Part shown: piece by piece, positions 28,072 to 41,350 of the stretch
Layout: every line of letters starts with the position of its first letter
How positions within the stretch are numbered: position 1 is the first letter of the stretch
Assembly: GCF_047495875.1 (NCBI RefSeq)
Contig: NC_092461.1
Location: forward strand, 63,228,299-63,292,298
Origin: Pithys albifrons albifrons
Lineage: Eukaryota > Chordata > Aves > Passeriformes > Thamnophilidae
DNA: 64,000 bases
Direction: 5' to 3'
The notes under the pieces: generated by a model
What the model was told of the DNA's origin: nothing
The model's input: the letters and a program-made list of their open reading frames with translations, nothing else
Database searches by the model: none
Translations under genes and position numbers: made by a program

Positions 28072-29289
28072 GATACCCAAGAAGTGAAGAAGAGATACAG
28101 AAGTACAAGATTATATGGCTGCTTATAAGCACCTTGACAAAATAACACCAAAGCACAGCTAATTTGAAAAGTCTCCATATTCCACAGGTTAGGCCAACTA
28201 TTATTAGTATTTACTACAGAGTGAAGAATAGCCACATCTGTGTCACTTGTAACATATGAAATATATTCCTTAACACCTGCTGTGTGAAAGACTAAACACA
28301 AAAACAAAAACCCCAAAAAAACCCCAAAAAATAAAAAGAAATTGCTTGTGTGGTTTGTTGGTTTTCTTTTAATTTTTTAACAGAAAAGGCTACTTAGAGA
28401 AAAACAACATTTATTTCTTTAAAAGTGCATTTTCTGTACAATATTTAGACAGTTAAGAAAACAATGCTGATTTTTGGCTGTCTAAATTTCATTGAGTCCT
28501 TGTGCTGTCACTGGTTGCTACACTGTTAGGATGAAAGTATGTATACTTTATCATATCTCAGTTACCTATTGAAAAATTAAAAATAGAATACAAAGACCCT
28601 TCCAAAAAGGGAGGAAGCAGAGTCTTCCAGTCCTCAAGGGGAGGCTATATTTTAGACATATTTCTATGTCTGGATTTCTCTGAGGAGCTCTAACTACTTT
28701 TATTGGCAACAAAGAGAACTAAGCATTCAAATACATGTCCTTTTTGTATACATAGTTTATCTTCTTTTAAAACTCTGTTATAGGATTCTGTTCTCCATCT
28801 CACATCCAGGCCCTAAAACTCAGAGGATGAGTTGTAGCCCTTTTTGGTATGTTCTTGGACTAAATTTTTTTAGTATAGTGAAGAAGTTCTGACTTTTTAG
28901 TCAAAAATCATGTTATATTCATTGTTTAAATAGACAACTATTTGATGGCTTCTGACTCTAGCTGGCTGTCTGGAATGCCCTGTTCCTCCTGTTTTGCTTT
29001 TTCTAAGTCCCTTTACTATAGAAAATGAAATCTCTTAACTCTCACATAGGTGTCAGTGCTATTTGGGAAGACCTGAAAATGTGTTATTAGTTTCAAAATG
29101 GCATTCACCTTTCTACTATATTTGTCATCTAATAGTTTTATCCAGAAATGATGAAGCATTCAATCTTTGTTTTCCTTTGCCTTTCATTTGGCAATTGAAT
29201 GAAATTGCTGACACATCCACCACACATTTGAAGTCAACCGTAATAATTGGCATGTGTTAACATTCTTGGTATGTGTTTCCATTATCTCT

Positions 29290-31120
29290 GAGATCCATAA
29301 AAGGGCAAAGAGCCCAAGTACTTATGGGAAGTTCAAGTTCAAGACTGTTGCTTTCTATACCACACTGACTTCATCCACTTTGTCAAGTAGCTGCAGTACA
29401 GCTTGGCTTAGCACTTACCTTGCATATCTTCACACCTGCATAGAGGCCCCTTGTGTAACACCTGGTAAAACATCATGCAGTAGGCACAGGCAGACATATC
29501 CACAGCTACCAACTGAAGTGCAGCAGTAATTGCTGCCTGCCACTGCCCCTCTTCCTCGTCCTGCTCAAGAGTTTATCCCATCTGAAGCCTATCTGGCTTT
29601 CCCTAGCCTCCACCATTGCTATGAATTTAGTAAACTGTGCAAGAACTGGTGTTTGACATTGGCTGTCCATAGAGGAGACATCTCCACCAGCAGCTCAGGT
29701 ATCCAATCACTGGACATTTTGATACCATTCTAGCAAGACTTGCCATCACAAAGAGGAAGTTTGAGTCCTGAATATCAGTGCCACTTGCTGAAGACTCATG
29801 GTGCAACACTCCTGACATGAGTTTTCAGAGGCAGACATACTTAAGAATGTGTCTCACTACATCTAGCACCTGTAGGAAGCCTGTGGAGCCTACAAGCCTT
29901 AGCTTGTACTGTTCAACTGGCCACCATTCTGGGGTCAGTGTGTCTGGAAGGAACAGACTGGTGGCTGAGGGCTTCATCTAGTGGCAATTGATTCAGCAGT
30001 CAGAGTAATTTAAGTCAGAGGGGACAGAAATCCATGCTGTCTTCAAAATTAGATCAGATTTGCATTTCCCAGCTGTGTGTTGAAAATCTCCAAGGATGAG
30101 GTTGTATTTTACAGCCTTTCTGGGGTAAAATGTGCCAGGGATGAGGATGATGGATGTTCTTTCCCTTGACACTACTCATGGTGCATTTCCCATATTTTAT
30201 CTTGTGACTATCAGATCTTCTGCTTCAACTATGAACTTCTTAGAATAATCTGGCTTTGTTTCTTCAACCCCCTTCTCACCTGGCTGAGTAAATGCAAAAT
30301 CTTTCAACCTCACCTTGTGTTGCCACGTGCTCCAGCCCTGTCTTCCTCTGATGCACTCTCTGCAGTTTGTAGACATGTCTTCTACTGGGATAGGGGCAGG
30401 GTTTGAAACTGCATGAGGTTCTCCAGCTGTGGTTTCCCGAGTACCACGTAGGTGGGATTTACACTCTCAGAGCACCCAATTGCAACTACTGACTCAAGAC
30501 CAGCTGCATTGCTGCAGTCCCCAGAACTCTAGTGCTGCCACCCAGATAATCAGTTGCCTCAGTCTGCACTGCTGTGAGGGTGCCACAGGATCATTGCTCC
30601 AGATCATTGAGACCTCCCACAATGGCACCCCATCCTCCAGGGCACCTGCCACTCTCCACATTTGGGTGCCATCCATAGCTGGACTGTGAAGGTACACACC
30701 ATCCCTTTGGTCAGACAATGGTTGTGTCAGACAGCATGTCCCAAGCACCAGACCTAAGTAAGCAAGGTGAGATATGAGGCTGGTGACTCCTCCAAAAGGA
30801 AGTCCACCATGATATCATGATGCTTGGGTATGAAAGGATAACCTAATAAGCTCCAGGAAGCACTGTTAGACTTATTCTAATGCCTCTCACCTCTTTCCCT
30901 CATGTTCCTTAAAGAGATCCTCTGGTAGTCACTACTTCTGTGGCCAGTTGCTGGCTACAGGAGGCCCATAAATTCAGTGATTCTGACTGTGGATTTGCTC
31001 CTGGGTGATATCCAGTACCCACACCCAGAATTTCACAGTCCTGGGCATGATAGTTGTGTTTGCAGCTGAAGTCTTCTTTTCTCCCCTTGTTACTGGAAAA
31101 GTAAAGATGTAAAGAATACA
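29290..31120. other. GC-enriched block of unknown origin
   Basis: About 1.8 kb is visibly richer in G+C than the spacer around it, with many CAG, CTG and CCA words. Several moderate frames occur on both strands (60-91 codons), but all are broken and none shows a domain I know. It contains no CR1 3' motif or LTR signals that I can see. It may be an old retrocopy, a decayed retroelement interior or a non-coding RNA gene. None of these can be supported further here. Confidence 0.4.
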
Positions 31121-34100
31121 CATTTTTCCTTATTTCTGAGAATGTACAGTATTCTATACTGTACCAGCTGCTTAGTGAACCAGTGTTCTAGTTTTGCAGC
31201 TGTATGAGCATGGCTGGGATGTGCTCATTCCTTGGAAGATTCAACTTGCATCAAAGCTTTAAGGTATGGACTTTAAGTATAGGTTTTCAAAGCCTTCTCT
31301 GAAGACTCTCATCACTTAAATACCACATAAAGTCACTCAAAGTTTGAAAATGCTAAAATATTTTTTAAAAAATCCAAAATAAAGCAAAACACATTACAAA
31401 AGTGTTTTCATTATTTTAAAGTTTGACACAGAGACATCTTTCATTCTAGTTTGATTCTGTCCCTTTTTTAACCTCAAATATATAAGGTGGCAGCTTTCTT
31501 CCTGAAAGGTTGGTTGAAGGCTTGGAACTAGGTTTGTCAATACATAGAAAAAATGCTAGGGCTGATATTTTGCACAATATACTGTTCTCTGTGTAGCTGT
31601 CTTTTACAGAAATTAATGCAGTAATATCTTAATGAGGCTTATTCCAGAAAAATCTTGTTTTAGAGGAGAGAATGCACTTCTGCCATTGCTTGATAGAAAG
31701 TTTTATTATTTGAATTTATTCTTCTATTGCACTGCTTTATATGTTAAATGGTTTAATTACATTACTTTCAAAAAATTTCTTCCTGTACCAATTGAATTTC
31801 AAAGTCTCTCGATGAATCAATATGTCTTATACTTTCATGTTTAGTGTTTCACCAAGATGGAACTTTCTGCTGCAGTGAACACACAGAGATCTTGGTGTAA
31901 TCAGTGAAAATTCTATTTTGCAGTACTCCTGAAAATTTGGTCATAACAAGGCTCTGCTGCTGTCATGTAAGACCTCTGGAGGTGCTCCATAAAAGTATAC
32001 CACCCATAATAAAAATACATAAGCATTATTATTTTTCTTCTATTACATATATTTTCTAGAAAAATAAGGTTTTTCATAAATACAAAATATAAATCTTCTT
32101 TGTCTTCTGAAGCTAGACAAATCTAACAAAGTATTAGAGTATCAAAGAAAATTTTTCCTTCTGTCTGGCTAACAAACTTTAACAGCAAGTGCATTCAAAA
32201 TGGTTTTTATTTTATACACAGCAGAACAGAGATGCAAGACATGATATTGACAGTGTCTTATTTTACCAGAAAAAATCTTGCAGAAGTAGTTGTACTTTGG
32301 TTTGATATTTGCAGCCATTATGCTACACAAAGGCTTTCCTCAGAAACTTTTTTGCTACAGGCTTAAACCTAATGGCTTATGGTAAAACACTGCTCCCTAA
32401 AGCAGCACTGCAAAGAGTCAACAGCTCACCTGATACAACCTGTTTTCAGAAATAACTTAAGGATTCAGGGGACTAGATCTTATTATTTTTCATGCAAGGC
32501 CTATGTAGCTTTTGATCAAGTGCTCAATTTGGATATGCAAAGGCATGTGTAGTACTTCTGCATCCAGTAAGAGGCCATGGACCATGCTGAAATCCAGATT
32601 CAGTTCTTTGTCACAAATTCCACCCCAAACAAATATCTTGACATTCTGGATAAGTAACAAGTAACAAGGTGTTATAAAATTGGAGTTATTTAAGACATTT
32701 GTGAGTCAGACCCAAACACTCCCAGTCTTAAACTAACTAGCTGTTTCTCCATGGTTACAATACAGCCAAGTAGAAATATCTTTGCTAACACTTACACTGC
32801 AAACAGCACAGGAGGCAAATCCATGTAAGGATGGTGTGTATGCCTCTGGAACCACCGGACCAGCAAATGTCTCTTCTAGTGAACCTCCAAACGCACTCTT
32901 TTCTTTCCACAGACAGTAACACCAATATAATTTAGACATGTGTAGTTGTCTCTATTGGAAAGAACACACCTCTAGTTTTCATTAACCAATTTTCAGCTCA
33001 AGTGGAGTCTGAAAAACTGTAAAAATTGATGCAGCTTCCATCTTAGAGCTTTATGTAAATGCTTAGCAGTTCTGCTCAAATGCTGACACAATGATTTCAA
33101 CTTGTTCATAGCTTATAAAATGCCAGCCCAGAGTTGTTTCTGGGACAGGTAGCACGAAACATAACCTAATGCCACTTACGTGAACATAGATCTCTTAAAA
33201 CTCTAGAGATAAGGAGATGTGACAGCTCAACTACTTCCATTGGAATTATTTCCTTTTGCAACCATTGGAATAAAAAATGGTAAGAAGTAGATTTAAGCTT
33301 GAGACCTGAGCCCTGAATTTCCTTCATGGAGTGGAATCTGTAGAAACCGATGTGTCAAAGAATTTTGAAAATAGTGCACAATAATAAAGCATCTGTGCTT
33401 TTTTTCTAGGAGAGGCGACCCCTGGTATTTTAAATGCTTCACTAAAAGTAAAGGAATTTGCTTCAAATGATCAATACTAGTCCTACATAGGATTTCAGTG
33501 ATTTCAATTCCAGATAATTAGTAATTAAGCTTTTCAGTAGTCAGTAGTCCTTGTCTACCAGGTAGGTTCTTAATATCTTCTTTATCACATTAAAAAATGT
33601 TTTAGGTTTGTTTTTATGTTTTTTCCACAGCAGATAAAGCTATTTGGTGTTGTATAAATTCCTTGTGTTGTTTTTTCCCATAAGAAAACTTATCAGCAAA
33701 GCAAAACCCCCTCTTCCTGGAATTAAAATTTCATTCAGTACACAAAATCTTCCTGTCCTTCACATTTCTTGGTCCTTCATTTGCTTTTGCATTTGTAATC
33801 CAACATATAGAAATTTCCACTCAAGTGTTGGTGTGGTTTTATTTATGTTTTACAAATATTTTGCTTCATCAGGAACACATCATTTTACCTCACTTTTCTC
33901 ATTGCAAGTTCTGAAGAACTGTTGAAAATTATTTGCCAAATTATTCTTTCTTTGGATACCAAACAGCCTTGTCAGGGATATTTCAGGAAGAATGAATTTA
34001 AACAATCCAAAGAATATCACATGTACAATCTCTAGATGTTTTTAAATTAATTTTGGAAACTAAGAAGGAAGTGATGCATTACTTTCCCAGTGAGTATTCT

Positions 34101-37079
34101 GCAATGTAATAAAAGCAGATGCATATTGGCAACATAGTCCTTTTACTGATTCCTATCCTGAATAATCTTTTTTTGTGATGCAAGATGATTTTTTTTTCTG
34201 GTTTCACAAACTTTGTACACATGCCCAATGTGTGTATCTAAAGAACCCTAAATAACTAAAAAGTAGAAAGAATGGGGTTTTTACAGGTACACATCCTAGA
34301 GATACTTTTCCAAACAAATTAAAGCAATCATGCACTTTTAGGCTTAGTCAAGTCTAAATTCTCAACTTGGGTATCTGAACCTGGAAGACAATTCTGCACA
34401 TTAAACATCCTCAAGGTCTCTTCAAAATACCACCAACAAAACCCAGCAGAAATTCTGAACCACATTTTTTTCTCTTATGATTGTAGGTGTGATCCTGCTC
34501 TCATAAACCCTGTCAGCATTAACACTATGACAATCAGCTATGTATGTTTAATGTATCTTCTGAGCAATATCAATTGAATAAACCCTCCATGGCCTCCTTT
34601 GCAGAATTACAAAACTAAAGTTTATACAACTTATTCACCCCAAATCACAAGACTACAAAGTTATTGTCTGAGCAAATTTGAGGAAGAAATAAAATCACAC
34701 TGAATGCAATCCAAACCCTATTCAAATCTATGAATATGTGAAAGATGACTCTGTTGCTCTAATTAATCCATAATGTAACAGTAATCTACAGATTTGAAAA
34801 TGTATTTTTCCTGATTATACAGTGTTTTGTGTACTTGCCCAGGTTCCAATCCCCAGGAAATGTGAGAAATCAACCTTGAAATGTTTTATACTGCCATTCT
34901 GATCATTCTTTTAGTTTCACTTGTAGGATTGAGAGAACTTTTTCTCATCTTCTCATTCAAATGAAGGCTGATTCAAACCCACCTGAAGCCAAAAGAGCCA
35001 CTGAATTTTGAGCATGGCCTTCATCTGAAGACCTTGCTCATCTTTCCAGTTTACTTATCTACCCCTCCTCCTCAGTTGCTTTCTTCTTTTCACCAAGTAA
35101 GGTAATTTTGAGGCACTTCAGAAAAAAATTCTATATGCTTAGAGAATGAGAATATGCTAAATAATTAGTACACTGATGTAAAGCTTTACTTGTGTTACTA
35201 TGTAGACAGAATACTGCTAAACTTTTTTTTTTTTTGCAAATAATCCATTTGTTAGAACATTTAGGGCAAAGCAGAGCTAATTATCACCAGAAGAATGATA
35301 GATTTAGCAAATTGCAAAGCTTCTCCTTTGATAGCTTCAGACTAAATACGAACCTAACAGTTAGCCTCAAGAGTATTGACAAAGGCCAGACATGGCATGT
35401 CTGGTCCACATAAGCCCTTATTGTGGGAATAGTCTATAGTTATGCAGTGAAACAATTGGTGCCCGAAGCCCCTGCCAGAAGAACTGAGTGATTCAGCACT
35501 GCACTCCACCTCTCAGTTGGTGCTTCTGAAAAGTTAGCTATTCTCCAGTAAGTCTAGAGTACAAAGATCTTCCTCTCCCACTTTAACAGAACTGTACATA
35601 GTGCTTTACTGAGAGTCAGATCAACTCACCCAGGTGGGCTGGACTGCCTGTCTGCTGGAGGATGACCTGGCTATGCTACCCCACTTTCAAGGTTGTGTGT
35701 GAGCTCTGATCCATGTTCTAACAAAGTTCCTGCTGTTGAAATAAGCAGGAGAATGTCTACTTGGTGTTTCCAAACAGTGTTTCATTTACTATATTATGGC
35801 AGAGACTTCCATAGTTTTGGGGATGCCCCAAAGCAGGCAGGTAGTTGACTATAGAAGATTATTGGTGCAAATATCATGACTTTAAATATTGGTTGACATT
35901 AAGAGCATCAAGAACTTGAATAGAGATGCTTGTAAGCTGCATTTGCATGCCTTAAAACAGAGCAAGAGAAAACAGAAATACTCCAAAGGTCAAATAAATA
36001 GTATTATTCATGTTTTAGCCAAGTTGAAGCATAACAGATTCTATGAATTAAGGATTTACCTGAAGTTATTACTCGTGTGTGTTAGTGTTTGGAAACTGAT
36101 CCAAGGAGACTTTTAAATTCCTTGCCATGGTCATGAACTATCCCCTTTTTCTAACTTATTATAACCTTGCAATAGGATAGGGAGGCTATGTATAACTTTT
36201 CCACATGGATCTAAGAATGATGTGGTACCTAAAGGACTGAAGAACACCAGGAATATGATGATTGTCTAACAATCTTTTAAGATTGCCTTTCATTGAGGAG
36301 CTTTTCATTATCCTCAAGGAATACTAGTTGGGGATTAGTTCTAACTCTGATGTTTCAACAGAAACACTGACTTACTCCAGTTCTCATCTTCCAGATTATG
36401 CACAGTTTTAAAAAATCTTTGGAGAGTTGATCTGTTTGGGAATCCATAGTGGTACAAATATTGCAGTGGGTGGGAGACCATCAGAGACCCTGTCATTAGC
36501 TGTTTCACTGAGGCATTTATATATTCAAAGACAGTTGAAAAAGAAAGAGAAGAGAAAGTTCTGAATATAAACCAGAGTCTTTGAATAACTAATGATTTTG
36601 CCACTAAGTATTTAAATATAACTTGCTATACACTGGGATTGCCAGCTAAGGGGAAAGGGCTCTACAACAATGACTGAAGGCAAATTAGATAAACACATAG
36701 TGAATCGAGTGACAAGTGAAAGGCTATTGCTTTGACAATATTAAATACTGGAATTTCATGTGAGAATGAAAAATGTGCACTGCTCTTACAACTAGAAAAT
36801 CATAAATGGAAGACCAAGTTTGTTTATAAGTATGGGTATTCACTTCTGTTCTGAAGGAAGTTTATGACACCATGAATATTACCTCCTTCATCTTACATTT
36901 TTTTATACATTTAGATGAGCTGCTTAAATCTACTTCTTTACAAACAGTGGCAGATAGCCTGGTGGGATTTTAAAAAGCATTTTTATACCTAACTACTATG
37001 GAAGTAATTTTGATTTTGCTCCAAAAATTTTAACAAGTGGTTTTATTTGTGATTATCTAACCTAAAGTAAACAATTTTC

Positions 37080-37430
37080 GGCAGAGAGAAAGGACTTCAA
37101 CAACAAGCTTATGAAGTTTATAGTGAAGACCTTTTATTACACAAAGCACACAGTTTATATAGGGTTAGGACTACAGCTTATTGGCTAAAAGAGTTAACAC
37201 ACCAGCACGCCAGATACTTCAATTGGTTAAAACCCATCTCTCACAAGTCCCATGCTTGTATTATTTCATCCAGGCTGTTTTTGTGTCCCTGCAGAGTCCT
37301 GAGAATTCCTACTATGTGAATTCTTGAGGAGTAACCTCCTCCCTATCAGCCAGCAGCAGCTGAACTCCTTGCTGCCTCTGGCTGATAGCTCACTCACAGG
37401 GTTTTTCTATAGATCTGAATTGCTCACTTC
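37080..37430 (-). mobile_element. Probable solo LTR of an endogenous retrovirus
   Basis: On the minus strand this block has promoter and polyadenylation signals in LTR order. A TATA-like CTATATAAAC (TATATAAA at 37154-37161) is followed 16 bases later by AATAAA (37133-37138), then a T- and C-rich end (TTTCTCTCTGCCG) near 37080. This compact arrangement is typical of an LTR U3/R/U5. No gag, pol or env reading frame lies beside it, so it would be a solo LTR left by recombination. I could not identify a clean TG/CA boundary or target-site duplication, and the family is not assigned. Confidence 0.55.
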
Positions 37431-37737
37431 TGATTTTACTGTAACAACACTAACCAACTACAAATGCCTCATTAAAAGGATTTAGGAATTTTCTTGTATA
37501 AATCAGAAGAACTTAAGTGTTCACTGTAAAATTACCAGAGCTGGTTAATGGACAGGACCATTACCTTGTTCTCAGAACTGACTGATGTATCTGAACAGTT
37601 AGCATTTGTTGACACCAGTGCCTAAATGAAGAAAAGCCAGGTTGCACTTTGGAATCCAAGTCCAAAGTTTCAATCCATATCTCAACTCCAGCTGAATATC
37701 AATACATGTATTTGTTTGTTTACATTTCTTTTCCTTC

Positions 37738-37766
37738 TATTTAATTATCTATTTATTTATTTATTC
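37738..37766. repeat. TTTA tetranucleotide tract
   Basis: A short run of TTTA/TTAT units about 300 bases to the right of the probable solo LTR. Confidence 0.65.
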
Positions 37767-40700
37767 TGATAACACAGCCCCAAGACATTCCTGAAAAATA
37801 TGATACAGTTTCTGATCTTACTTTTAGATCACTACAACTTCAGTACTACACTATAATGTCAATGTTACTCAAAATGGCTTGTGAGTCTGCCTAAAATCTT
37901 CAGATGCCTTCCTTCTGTCTGAAAAAAAAGTCTTGTGAGTGACTATAACTCTGCTCTGGATGCCCCTAGGGCCGATAGGCAAATATGTTTTAGCCTAACT
38001 CTCATCTAAGTGCTTCTGGAATCCAAAAACAGTTGAACATGCTTATCCTGGGACTGCACACCCGTGGTCTCACTGTGTTCTAGAAAAGGAGTAATTCTTT
38101 ATCTCTCCTGCTGTATCTATGCATTGTAAGATGCACTGGACTAAAAAGAGTGCAAGACAGAAGCATCTCAACATCTCCCACATCTCCATGCTGCTCTGCA
38201 GTAGCTGAAACACTACACAGCTCCCACTGCAGGATGCAGAGAGCAGATTATTTTTCAGTAGACAGACTATTAGCATAGAGGTTGACATAAAGCCTCATTT
38301 CCCACAGCAGCATCATTGAACAGTCCTGTGTGTGGTGCAACAGCAAATTTCTAAAGAAGGGGAAAGGGGAATCACATTTCTTCCATTTTGCCCCATCTTA
38401 TTCAAAGCAGACCTGCTACCACATATCACAACTGAAACAATCTGACAGAGCTTGTACTTCCACACTGCACTGACAGCCCTGCTCTGTGTTGTGCATCCAA
38501 CAAATTCTGAACAAATCAGAAAATGGTTTTGGCTCAGCACACTTGAAAAGCCCTCAGCACCCGTGATTTTCTTTCCTCTGAACATGAGCAGAGTTCATTT
38601 TCCATGCTGGTTTATTCTTTGGTCTCCCTGCTGAGTCTGTTCTAAAGAAAGTTCACAGGGATTATTAGCATTTGGAAACAGGGAAACAGAACAGTAGAAC
38701 AAGCTCATCCTTTTATATCAAATGTTCTACTTCTTTGGAAAAGATTTTGCACTGCTTTGAAATTTACTGAAATCCTGATTATAAAGAGGTATGTGTCCCC
38801 ATTCTTTTGATCTAATGTGGCCTAAATCAATTTTACATATTCAAGATACCTAGGGAGGAAGTAGGAATTTCCACTGTTTTTTTCCTGCCCTTCTCATTCT
38901 AAAACATGATGTAAGCATTGTCTCACTTCTATTCTAACTGGTACAGAATATCTGTTTCCTGTTTCTCTACCAGTCAGATATACGAAAGACCATCTGTAAG
39001 GCTCATATTCTACTTTCACTCTACAGAACTGAATTTTTTGTTATAATGTCATTTAGATTGCAGAAATTAGAACACACAACACTAATGTACACAGGGGTCA
39101 TCTTTCCCACAGTCTCAACAGAAAGCACTGCAGTCACTCCTCCATCTTCAGAGTCCTCTCTTTGCCTCTCTCACCAGGAAAAGTACTCCTGCAGGAAGTT
39201 CCATATAGACTATAGCCTTCAAGAGAGGTGCTGAAGGCACAACAAGCCCATCACATCAATGTGACTGGAACCTTAACTGCTACTGTTCCTCTGCAAGACA
39301 TCCCACCTGGCAGAATAAATGAGTTTATGAAAGGAAAAAGGGGGGCGGGGGGAGAGGAAAATTTCTTCAAATCCCATTTAATACATTGTTTTGTTACTAA
39401 GGACAGTAGAGAGACATTATTTCTCACAATAGTATAAAATTAGGAATTATGATTAGTTGGCTTTCTTTAAAGATAAGGCTTAAGACCAAAAAAGATTCTC
39501 TTTCTCCTCATGACTATTGTGTGATAAATACTCAGACAATGTAGTTTAGCCTCATGCTACAGTTTGAAATATTAAAGCCTTCTCTCAAAATCATGGGAAC
39601 TAGTCCAGAAATGAAAGTCTACTGTCTGCTCTGTCTGAAACAGGCCCACAAATGTCCTTTAAAATTGGCATGATTAATTATTTCCCTATGTTTCCCAAGC
39701 TACCAATTTTCCAGGATGTGCTGTCAGAATTCCAAACACCTACCCAACTTCTTAATATATAAAAGCTTTATGTATGTTCCTATTTTGGAACAACATCAAA
39801 TATATTACTAAGCATTCAATCAAGCTTCACTTTGTCTCGACTTTGAATTCAAATGTCACTCAACATATTTTGAAATGTACTACAATATGAGCAAGTAGCA
39901 CTGATTAGCATTAGACATGATTTCTGTCTTAATCTGGGTGATATTTTGGCATTAAATTTTGTGCGGATGCACTGACTGTAGATAATACAGTGCTGATGTT
40001 CATTTGCTTGCAGTCATGTCTTGTATTGGTTTGATTAGACCGTATGGCTGGTTGATGACAAAACCTCATTGATTACATGTGGTCTGCTTCTCATTTCCAG
40101 TCAAGCTTTCTGTCTTAAGACATGAATAGTTTCATTAATGAGGTGAACTAAACATGTTGACAAGCATTCAAGCTAGTCTGGTTCTGGCATAATAGTGCCA
40201 GCATTATGGATTCACTCCCTGCAATCAATGAAAATCTGGTTATTCATTTAAATGAAAGCAGAATCAAAACCTATTGGTGTTCCTTTCATTTGATTATGCT
40301 CCCAAGAATATATCTAGTACAATTTCCTCCTACTTTAAGAGGCTATTATACTTTACAAGGAAGGACACCAATTGTTTATTCCAGATGTTAAAATCCCTCC
40401 TGCTCTGATAAAGAACTCCAAATGAGAAGAAAACATGACTAGCTAAAAGCTAGAACTTTAAAAAAAGTTCTAGATGTAAGTTAAATTTACTAGAATTTAT
40501 ACCAAGTCTTCCATAAAAAATGCAATTTTTTGATACCATATCAACTGTGTTAAATATTTGGAAAAATTGAAGTCAAATCTTCAGGATATTTCATTCTCAT
40601 ATTTACACTAGTCAGCTCTTGTCTTATCTTCTATTCTTCCTCAGTACCCAGTATCTTCTTCCCACTCTCCACCCTGGTCACGTTCTGGAAATGCATTTTC

Positions 40701-40869
40701 AATTCTTTTTGCCAGATATACACATTTTTGTATGCTACCCTTAGTCCAAGGATCAAAATCAATGGAGGAAGCCTCCCATCTGTCTTGTGACTGGAAATGG
40801 ACATTTCCCCATCCCCTCCTCTGGACCTATTAATCTTACTCATTGATCTGCTTTAACACAATAGAAGCC

Positions 40870-41350
40870 AGTAGTGTGTCAGACATGGAAAAACCTGTAC
40901 CAGCACTGGATGTTCGTCTTGGAGAGCAGCAAGAGCAGATCCACTCCCTGAAGGACAAGCTGGGACCTGTGGGTGAACACATTCCAGTGGCCTCCCCCAG
41001 ACTGGACTAGGAAAAGGACAGGCTCTGCTGATAGTCCAGAGATGATGCAACAAGGCAATACTGAAGCAGCTCCAGGGTCCATCCAGAAGTGCAAGAACAA
41101 ACAGCAGAAGATGGCACTAGGGACAGAGCTACCCATAGCCCAGGTTTCAAGGTCCACCAGGAGATGTGGCTGGAGACAATAGCTTCCCAGGCCTGAGTTG
41201 AAATGCTGCCCCAAATCCACTGGCCAGAGGTTACAGGGATGAGGCCAGTTAGGGCAATTAGGGCATTTTAGTGTCCTCAGAACACTGGCAGCTCCATAAA
41301 GGAAAACATATATGGAAATGGATGAGGGGGAGGGAGGGAAGGAAATCAAG
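40870..41350. other. Small GC-enriched block, possible repeat or retrocopy
   Basis: About 480 bases with a sharp compositional contrast to their flanks. They contain the longest minus-strand frame in the spacer (about 156 codons, 40879-41349), rich in L, C, P, S and W. The protein matches nothing I recognise. The plus strand is purine-rich with repeated CAGGAG/CCAGG-like words, as in diverged transposable elements. It lies about 1.4 kb beyond the probable PREX2 3' end. No function is assigned. Confidence 0.35.

Larger units (their letters stand above)
12966..29280. other. Spacer upstream of C8orf34, no gene recognised
   Basis: AT-rich, unique-looking DNA between the C8orf34 CpG island and a GC-enriched block. 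Apart from a CR1 fragment (14543-14640) and the simple repeats listed, I recognise nothing. The frames present, up to 128 codons at 19819-20205, are rich in F, I, K, L and N, lack known motifs and have no splice support. Regulatory elements are likely in such a region but cannot be proved from one sequence. Confidence 0.6.
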
